From NCBI GenBank assembly GCA_027028245.1, contig JALVJO010000033.1, positions 1 to 41,458 of the forward strand: a stretch of DNA of 41,458 bases, read 5' to 3'. The position numbers and the translations under genes are program-made. Below, piece after piece: positions 15,935 through 21,866 of the stretch; position 1 is the stretch's first letter, and each line of letters opens with the position of its first letter. Source of the DNA: Deltaproteobacteria bacterium. GTDB taxonomy: Bacteria; Desulfobacterota; Dissulfuribacteria; Dissulfuribacterales; QOAL01. Below the pieces are notes generated by a model that searched no databases, was not told the origin of the DNA, and saw only the letters and a program-made list of their open reading frames with translations.

Positions 15935-17015
15935 ATACGAACTTACCTGGATCACTCCTAACCTTGCTGTTGGCTACGCTCCCATGTCCTATGAGGACCT
16001 GGAAGTGATAAAAAAGGCCGGCATTACTGCTATTGTCAATCTTTGCGGGGAATACTGCGACCTGCACGAGATAGAGGAAAAGGCGGGCTTTGACGTTTAT
16101 TATCTGCCCATTCCCGATGAACATGCCCCTGACCTTGAAGCAATGGAACGGGCATTGGAATGGCTGGATGAGGCCATATTTCTCGGTAAAAAAGTACTCG
16201 TCCACTGTAAGCACGGCATAGGCCGGACAGGAACCTTTGTAACCGCATATCTAATCAGGAAGGGGCTTGGCTACAAGGAAGCCAGCCGGAAAATGAAGGA
16301 TACCAGGTCAAATCCAAGCTGCTGGAGCCAGTGGCGGCTTCTTAAGAAATACGAAAAACATGAAAAGCCCTTGAAAATAAGGGAACCTAGCCTTGAAAGC
16401 AGGGGCGGAGTAGATCTTTCAGTATATTTTTCCAAGTATGAAAAGATACTCGAGACCCTGGACCTTAAAACCAGAGACAAAACCGTTTCAAAGTGCGGCA
16501 AGGAGGAGACAGCCTGCTGCAGGGAGTACTTCGAGCTGTATTTCCTGGAAGCGCTCTATCTTCACACCCTGGTAAACCAGCAACTCAGGCTGAGGGCCAG
16601 AAAACAACTCATAGAACGGGCCGATACTCTGCTCAAAAGGGAAAGAGAATTAAAGGCCGGGCTTCCTGCTGATTCGGACGATTATCTTGCCGCTGTTACA
16701 GCCCTTTATTCGGAAAAGGGCCTGGTATGCCCGCTGCTCGACAATGAAAGGTGCATGCTGTTTGATTTCCGCCCAGCAAGATGCAGGACATACAAAACAG
16801 GCATTGACAACAACTACCTGGAAAAAATTTATGATCTCATTTTTGACATTTCCCGCATGCTCTTTTTTGCCCTTTCAGGCAAATTCTTGAAGCGCGGAAA
16901 GCTGCAATTTTCGTGTGCAGAAGTCATTTCAGGAAGGTTTATGGAAACCTATTTCAGATATGCATCTAAAATGGACCTCAAAGGCAGCGACCCGGATATC
17001 CTATCCGTCACATGA
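15924..17015 (+). CDS. Dual-specificity protein phosphatase fused to a YkgJ-like cysteine cluster
   Basis: 363 residues. The N-terminal half is a compact dual-specificity (cysteine-based) phosphatase: VHCKHGIGRTG holds nucleophile Cys95 and phosphate-binding Arg101, and the upstream general-acid Asp lies in PIPDEHAPDL. From about residue 190 there is a different module with spaced cysteines (C-C-R-E-Y-F; then C-P-L-L-D-N-E-R-C-M-L-F-D-F-R-P-A-R-C-R-T-Y), the YkgJ signature also seen at 1791-2699. The fusion suggests a metal- or redox-linked phosphatase. The ATG at 15924 was chosen because it gives the typical MKSKYELTWITPNLAVG start; ATGs at 15906 and 15909 are possible. ATGA overlap with the next gene. 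Confidence 0.75.
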   Translation: MKSKYELTWITPNLAVGYAPMSYEDLEVIKKAGITAIVNLCGEYCDLHEIEEKAGFDVYYLPIPDEHAPDLEAMERALEWLDEAIFLGKKVLVHCKHGIGRTGTFVTAYLIRKGLGYKEASRKMKDTRSNPSCWSQWRLLKKYEKHEKPLKIREPSLESRGGVDLSVYFSKYEKILETLDLKTRDKTVSKCGKEETACCREYFELYFLEALYLHTLVNQQLRLRARKQLIERADTLLKRERELKAGLPADSDDYLAAVTALYSEKGLVCPLLDNERCMLFDFRPARCRTYKTGIDNNYLEKIYDLIFDISRMLFFALSGKFLKRGKLQFSCAEVISGRFMETYFRYASKMDLKGSDPDILSVT

Positions 17016-18160
17016 GCACCAGCGGAACTGAAAGCCGGTTTGACATATTTGCCCTTTGTCCCCCGGGACTGGAAGACCTCCTTTCAAGGGAACTAAAGTC
17101 TCTTGGCATTAATGGGAAAAAAACTAGGGGAGGCGTGGAATTTCATGGTGATCTGTCTGTTCTTTACTCTGTGAATCTCTGGTCCAGGATTGCCGGCAGG
17201 ATACTGGTAAGAATCGGAAATTTCAGGCTCCTTTCCCTGAAAAAGGCCGAGGAAAGATTTTCCAGGTACCCCTGGGAGCTTTATCTTCCCAAGGAAAGAG
17301 AAATAAGAATCAGGGCGGCTGCCCATAGATCCAGGATTTACCATTCGGGTGCCCTGGCCCAGAGGCTGGTTCAGGGGATCTCGAAAAGATTGGGAAGACG
17401 CATCCGCCAGGTTTCTGAAAAGTCTGGAGAAGACAAGCCGCTGGTGTTCGTTCGCATGTTCAAAGACCGGTGCCAGATCAGCATGGACAGTTCCGGCCGC
17501 CATCTCCATAAGAGGGGGCTCAAGAAACATACTGTCAGGGCACCTTTCAGAGAAAATCTCGCAGCTGCCATGCTCCTGGCCTCGGGATGGGACAGGCACT
17601 CAAATCTTCTGGACCCTTTTTGCGGTTCCGGAACCATCGTCATGGAAGCAGTCCTGATGGCCTCCATGATTCCGCCTGGCAGAAGACGGACCTTTTCGTT
17701 CATGAAATGGAAAAATTTCCAGCCGGAAACCTGGCATCAGCTCCTCAGCCTAGCAGACAAGCTGCGCACCAGGCCCCTGGGAAAGATTCTGGGTATTGAC
17801 CGGGACCGTGCGGCCGCTGAAACGGCCCTGTTCAATCTGGAACAGTCAGGATTAATATCATCGGCCGAAATACTCCATGCAGATTTCTTCGATCTTCAAA
17901 AGGCGGTGATGGCTGAGCCTGGTTTCATCGTCACAAATCCCCCATACGGCCGAAGGCTAAGGGAAAATTACAGTCTTTCCAGGCTCTATGCCCTCTTTGG
18001 AGAAAACATAAAGAGATATTATCCCCGCTGGCATATTACCATGGTCTGCCCTGCAGACGGGTCATACCTGAAACGAGCCCTCGGCCTTGCCCTGAAACCG
18101 TTTTGCCGGTTCAGAAACGGCGGTATAAGGGTAGAACTACTGTCCAGCCCTGTCCTTTGA
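17012..18160 (+). CDS. THUMP-domain 23S rRNA (guanine-N2) methyltransferase, RlmL-N type
   Basis: A 382-residue SAM-dependent RNA methyltransferase. The N-terminal THUMP region (about 50-160) would bind RNA. The catalytic domain has motif I DPFCGSGTIVMEA (about 200-212), motif II around GIDRD, and the amino-methylation motif NPPYG (about 309-313). This is the architecture of the N-terminal half of E. coli RlmL (m2G2445) and of YpsC-like proteins; the RlmK half is absent. It overlaps the phosphatase gene by 4 nt and ends the three-gene set beginning at 13415. The exact target base cannot be read from the sequence. Confidence 0.87.
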   Translation: MSTSGTESRFDIFALCPPGLEDLLSRELKSLGINGKKTRGGVEFHGDLSVLYSVNLWSRIAGRILVRIGNFRLLSLKKAEERFSRYPWELYLPKEREIRIRAAAHRSRIYHSGALAQRLVQGISKRLGRRIRQVSEKSGEDKPLVFVRMFKDRCQISMDSSGRHLHKRGLKKHTVRAPFRENLAAAMLLASGWDRHSNLLDPFCGSGTIVMEAVLMASMIPPGRRRTFSFMKWKNFQPETWHQLLSLADKLRTRPLGKILGIDRDRAAAETALFNLEQSGLISSAEILHADFFDLQKAVMAEPGFIVTNPPYGRRLRENYSLSRLYALFGENIKRYYPRWHITMVCPADGSYLKRALGLALKPFCRFRNGGIRVELLSSPVL

Positions 18161-18297
18161 CTGCACAAATTTCTCAGTTTCTGCCTTTTATTGCTTCTTC
18201 TGTTGGAACATTCCATTTGAAAACCCCTTTGCCACCTCCAAGACAGGGAATTTTTACCTAAATTCCTGCTTTCTTTAAAAAAGACAGAAATTGTCAC

Positions 18298-18327
18298 TTG
18301 ACAGGAGGAGCTTTTTGCCAATATAGT
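18298..18327 (+). promoter_or_regulatory. Sigma70-type promoter of the dcw cluster
   Basis: A perfect -35 TTGACA (18298-18303), an 18-nt spacer and a -10 TATAGT (18322-18327; 5 of 6 consensus bases). The first MraZ repeat overlaps the end of the -10 box. Transcription would start about 18333-18336, giving an mRNA leader of about 35 nt before mraZ. Confidence 0.8.
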
Positions 18328-18360
18328 GGTAGCAGGTGGGGTAAAGTGGGAAAAAGGGGA
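18326..18360 (+). promoter_or_regulatory. MraZ operator: four 10-bp-spaced G-rich repeats
   Basis: Four direct repeats on an exact 10-bp period: GTGGT (18326), GTGGG (18336), GTGGG (18346) and GGGGA (18356), each separated by 5 nt. MraZ is known to bind TGGG-type repeats with 5-nt spacers upstream of its own gene. The position over the -10 and start site fits autorepression of the cluster. The last repeat is the weakest and also forms part of the mraZ ribosome site. Confidence 0.75.
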
Positions 18361-18370
18361 AGAAGCTGAC

Positions 18371-18820
18371 ATGTTCAGGGGCAGATCAACCCATAATCTT
18401 GATTCAAAAGGACGGTTGAGCATTCCCTCGCGCTTCAGGGATATCTTAAAGACCCGCTACGACATGAAACTTATAGTTACCAATCTGCCTTCCTGTCTTG
18501 CTGCTTATCCCCTGGAGGAATGGAAGGCGGTTGAGGAACAGTTCAGCAAGTTCCGCTTCGGGCCGCCCAAGGTTCTGGCATTCAAGCGTTACCTTTTGGG
18601 AGCGGCCATAGAATGCAATCTGGACGCACAGGGAAGGATCCTTCTCCCTGCCGGTCTTCGTAATGAAGCAGATATCAAGAAGGAAGTAGTTCTGGTTGGC
18701 ATGCTCAACTATTTTGAGATATGGAGCAAAGACCTGCTTGAGAGTCAGTTAAGCGAGACAAGAGACAACTTTGATACCATCAGCGACGACATCATTAAAG
18801 AATTCGGCATTGGAATCTGA
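18371..18820 (+). CDS. mraZ: Transcriptional regulator MraZ
   Basis: A 149-residue DNA-binding protein made of two SpoVT/AbrB-like halves, each with the hallmark motif: DSKGRLSIP near residue 11 and DAQGRILLP near residue 85. MraZ proteins form ring oligomers that bind the G-rich repeats before their own gene and control the dcw operon. The ATG at 18371 gives the canonical MFRGRSTHNLDSKGRLSIP start and follows a GGGGAAGAAG ribosome site; an upstream GTG at 18326 falls in the promoter. It overlaps rsmH. Confidence 0.95.
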   Translation: MFRGRSTHNLDSKGRLSIPSRFRDILKTRYDMKLIVTNLPSCLAAYPLEEWKAVEEQFSKFRFGPPKVLAFKRYLLGAAIECNLDAQGRILLPAGLRNEADIKKEVVLVGMLNYFEIWSKDLLESQLSETRDNFDTISDDIIKEFGIGI

Positions 18821-19709
18821 CCTTTTCCGGATACACAGATCAGTCATGACCAAGGAGGTCATGGGTTTTCTGCGTCCCCAAAAAGGCGGAGTCTATCTGG
18901 ATGCCACGGCTGGGATGGGAGGACACTGCGAAGCCCTGCTCCTGACCAATCCTTCCATACGCAAGCTTATAGCCATGGATTGGGACCAAGAGGCCCTTGA
19001 TATTGCCAAGAGAAGGCTTAGTGCCTTTGGGGAAAAGATCAAATTTTACCAGGCCAATTTCACGGACATGGATGCAATTCTGGAAGAAGAATCAGAGGCC
19101 GGTTTCCATGGGATAATAATGGATCTTGGCCTTTCATCCTTTCAGCTGGACCACAGCGGCAGGGGCTTCAGCTTTCAGCGGGACGAACCCCTTGACATGA
19201 GGATGGACCGGTCCATAACAGTGATGGCCTCGGACATGATAAACAACCTTCCACAAGAAAGGCTTGAGGAACTGATCCGTCTTTACGGAGAGGAAAGATG
19301 GGCAAAAAAGATTTCACTTGCCATAGTTGAAAGAAGAAGAACAAGACCGATCTTCACAACCGGGGAACTGGCAGAAATCGTGGTGAATGCAATACCAAGA
19401 CGATTTCATCCCAAAAAAATTCATCCAGCCACCAGGACATTCCAAGCCATAAGGATTGCCATAAACAGGGAATTTGAAAATTTGACCGCAGGGCTTGATA
19501 AGGCCGCCGAATGTTTACTGCCCGGGGGGGTACTTGCGGTCATCAGCTTTCATTCCCTGGAAGACAGAATAGTCAAGCACCAGCTGAAAAAAGACGCCCG
19601 GCTTGAAGCCCTTACCAAAAAACCTGTCACGCCTTCATCCCGGGAAATACTGGCCAACCCCAGGGCAAGAAGCGCAAAACTGCGTACAGCATGCAGGGTC
19701 GACATTTAA
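18810..19709 (+). CDS. rsmH: 16S rRNA (cytosine-1402-N4)-methyltransferase RsmH (MraW)
   Basis: A 299-residue SAM-dependent enzyme methylating C1402 in the ribosomal P site. Motif I is VYLDATAGMGGH, followed by IMDLGLSSFQLD, the family block GRGFSFQRDEPLDMRMD, and HPATRTFQAIRIAINREFENL. The TTG at 18810 gives the usual short lead-in (..HRSVMTKEVMGFL) and an 11-nt overlap with mraZ; another TTG at 18771 would add 13 residues. Second gene of the dcw cluster. Confidence 0.95.
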   Translation: MESDLFRIHRSVMTKEVMGFLRPQKGGVYLDATAGMGGHCEALLLTNPSIRKLIAMDWDQEALDIAKRRLSAFGEKIKFYQANFTDMDAILEEESEAGFHGIIMDLGLSSFQLDHSGRGFSFQRDEPLDMRMDRSITVMASDMINNLPQERLEELIRLYGEERWAKKISLAIVERRRTRPIFTTGELAEIVVNAIPRRFHPKKIHPATRTFQAIRIAINREFENLTAGLDKAAECLLPGGVLAVISFHSLEDRIVKHQLKKDARLEALTKKPVTPSSREILANPRARSAKLRTACRVDI

Positions 19710-19724
19710 TACGGAGGTAAGATC

Positions 19725-20084
19725 ATGACGATTAAATCTGCGACATTAAGGATGCCCCAAAGACGGGTTTACTCCCCGTCTAGCCGTAGAAGACGGAACA
19801 CCAGGCAGCTCCTATCCATTCCCGCAGGTTTTTCGCTAAAGGCTGCAGCATCAATTTTCATATTATCCCTGTTCCTGGGCCTGTCCTTTGTAACCAGCTA
19901 CAAGATTCACGGCCTTGCACAGGATATCAAGATGCTTGAAAAACATTACTCCACTGCACAGGAGGAGAATAAACAGCTGGCCCATCAATTCTCTTCCATG
20001 GCAAACAAAAAAAAATTGGCAAAAATTGGCAAAAAACTCGGTCTTTACAAACCAGGAGAAGACCAGATCATAACGCTTCGATAG
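19725..20084 (+). CDS. ftsL: Cell division protein FtsL
   Basis: A 119-residue bitopic protein: a basic cytoplasmic tail rich in R (1-38), one transmembrane helix (about 43-62) and a periplasmic coiled-coil segment (about 64-95) ending in KLAKIGKKLGLYKPGEDQII, the usual FtsL C-terminal pattern. In other bacteria FtsL forms a complex with FtsB and FtsQ and activates FtsW-FtsI. Here the following FtsI-like protein lacks catalytic residues, so its partner set may differ. A ribosome site GGAGGT precedes the ATG. Confidence 0.85.
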   Translation: MTIKSATLRMPQRRVYSPSSRRRRNTRQLLSIPAGFSLKAAASIFILSLFLGLSFVTSYKIHGLAQDIKMLEKHYSTAQEENKQLAHQFSSMANKKKLAKIGKKLGLYKPGEDQIITLR

Positions 20085-20146
20085 ATAGCAAGAACTCAGT
20101 ATAAAATTTGTCGGGGGCAGGAAGTCTGAAAAGAGGCGATAGGGAG

Positions 20147-21745
20147 TTGACTAAGAGGATCTTCATCCGCATCCTATATGTTTTGACCAGTCTGTTTTTC
20201 TGCGGACTGGTGTTTTCAGGATGTTTTGGAGAGAGGGTCCCTGAAGGAGACAAAACGGAGGCCGGTCTCCGTCCTGCCCCTGGCAGTCTTGTTTCTGAAG
20301 CCGCCTGCAGCAAGAGGGTTCTCCAAAGGCTTCCCATATCCGACAGGAGCGGCTCCCTCCTTGTAGTCTCAAGGATCACTCCGGACGGCTCGGTTGAGAG
20401 ATATCACCCCTACGGCAGTCTGGCCGTGCCTTTGCTGGGATATCTTGATGAATACGGACGAGGCCTTGACGGAATAGAGTATGCCTATGACAAGTTCCTG
20501 CTTTCCAGTGAAGACACCATAAAATCCGGACAGATAACGCCATTAAGCCTGACAATAGACAGAAAGATTCAGGCACAGTCCGAGCAGAATCTCAGGTGGC
20601 AGATGAAGAGGCTCAAGGCCGCCAAGGGCAGCCAGATCATCATGGATCTGGCCAGTGGCCACGTAATCGCCATGGCCAGCCTGTCAGCCGGTTCCAAGGG
20701 TAAAATAACCGGGAACCTGACTGAAAATTTTGCCCTGGAAGACGGAATTGATCCATGGGCGCTGGCAGTTAATCTGGCATGGCTGAACAAGCAACAGGAA
20801 GAACTCCTGGAGTCAAGGCAGCAGGAAGATGGCACAGAGACCAGCGAACCGACTGCAGCAGTTGACAAAGGCGGGCCGGCATCCTGGCACTGGCTGACCA
20901 TTGACGAAAGGGCCAAGCTCTGGACAAGGCTTTCTGAGGATAATATTGATCAATTATCCTTTGACAACGCCCTTCTCCGTCAGCTGATCGCCCTGGGGCT
21001 GGGCCAGCCCACCGGGATAGATCTTCCTGGAGAAAGGCAGGGGGCCTTGCCGATTTCCCTTTCAGACAACGTAACCTCAGTAATAAGTTCGGGCATGAAC
21101 GCCTCGCCCATTCAGCTGCTTAATGCATTTTCTGCAATCATCAAGGGAGGCAGGCTGCCTAGACCGGTCATAAGTGCTCAACACTCACAAACACAGCCTG
21201 AAAAAAACCAGCCCGGGGAAAAACAGGATATACCCCTGGATGAAGAGGCGCTCAAGCAGTTTATCCGCACCATAGGGGATAATCACGGTCCTTCCATAGC
21301 GTCTGTAACCAAAAAAACAGATAAAAATCAGCCCAGCTACGAAATCCTGGGAATGGGTTTCTGGCCGGCGAAATCTCCAAAAATAGGTTATATTACTGTA
21401 CTTGGTGATGCCAAGGTAGACGCCAGCAGGAGGCGGGGCACCCTGGGAAGAACCGCGCTCATTGCCAGGGAAGCAGCCTCTTTGTCCAGCAGCCTGATGT
21501 TCGCTGGCAGAGGCTCTGAAAACACTGCGGTATCTTACAACCTCCAGGGACATTATCATGGACAACCAGAACCATGGATAATGCCCGATCTGAGGGGACG
21601 ATCCCTGAGAAGTGCCGTCGAGGCCTTGGATGGACTGGGGCTGCTTATTCGCATAAAGGGTGCAGGTACAGTGAAAAGTCAGTATCCCAGACCCGGCTCC
21701 AGGATTAAACGGGGCATCGAGTGCGTTATAACCTGCAAGGGCTGA
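20147..21745 (+). CDS. FtsI-like protein without transpeptidase active site; PASTA domain; possible lipoprotein
   Basis: 532 residues in the position of ftsI. It retains the class B PBP frame: ISDRSGSLL; a much shortened pedestal; GIEYAYDKFL; LTIDRKIQ; GSQIIMDLASGHVIAMAS; SPIQLLNAFSAI; PKIGYITVL; and a C-terminal PASTA domain (from about 21577). The site of the nucleophile motif reads E-D-G-I-D-P-W (20738-20758) where the family has E-P-G-S-T-x-K, so Ser becomes Ile and Lys becomes Trp. No SxN motif is found, and KTGT is replaced by VTKKTDKN (about 21302-21325). The N-terminus ends L-V-F-S-G-C, a possible lipobox. TTG at 20147 has AAGAGG about 10 nt upstream; TTG at 20108 is an alternative. 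The frame is intact, so this is more likely a pseudoenzyme than a pseudogene. Confidence 0.82.
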   Translation: MTKRIFIRILYVLTSLFFCGLVFSGCFGERVPEGDKTEAGLRPAPGSLVSEAACSKRVLQRLPISDRSGSLLVVSRITPDGSVERYHPYGSLAVPLLGYLDEYGRGLDGIEYAYDKFLLSSEDTIKSGQITPLSLTIDRKIQAQSEQNLRWQMKRLKAAKGSQIIMDLASGHVIAMASLSAGSKGKITGNLTENFALEDGIDPWALAVNLAWLNKQQEELLESRQQEDGTETSEPTAAVDKGGPASWHWLTIDERAKLWTRLSEDNIDQLSFDNALLRQLIALGLGQPTGIDLPGERQGALPISLSDNVTSVISSGMNASPIQLLNAFSAIIKGGRLPRPVISAQHSQTQPEKNQPGEKQDIPLDEEALKQFIRTIGDNHGPSIASVTKKTDKNQPSYEILGMGFWPAKSPKIGYITVLGDAKVDASRRRGTLGRTALIAREAASLSSSLMFAGRGSENTAVSYNLQGHYHGQPEPWIMPDLRGRSLRSAVEALDGLGLLIRIKGAGTVKSQYPRPGSRIKRGIECVITCKG

Positions 21746-21775
21746 AAGATTCTTAAGTCCATATTTCAGCATACA

Positions 21776-21807
21776 AATTATATTCCCTTCCAGGAACGAA
21801 TATAATT
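21776..21807. promoter_or_regulatory. 32-bp palindrome between the FtsI-like gene and murEF
   Basis: AATTATATTC (21776-21785) and its exact complement GAATATAATT (21798-21807) flank a centre containing TTCCAGGAA. The right arm includes a TATAAT. It lies in the only sizeable gap (121 nt) inside the mraZ-ftsZ run. It could be an operator over an internal promoter or an RNA hairpin; the sequence does not decide between these, and no good -35 box is evident. Confidence 0.4.
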
Positions 21808-21866
21808 CGAGGAATGTTTTCTGCAGTTTACTATTAACATAATGCTTGAAAAACGAGCAGATAGAA

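Noticed and set aside
20147-21745. Treating the FtsI-like gene as a pseudogene
   Set aside because: There is no stop or frameshift over more than 530 codons, and scaffold motifs and the PASTA domain are preserved.
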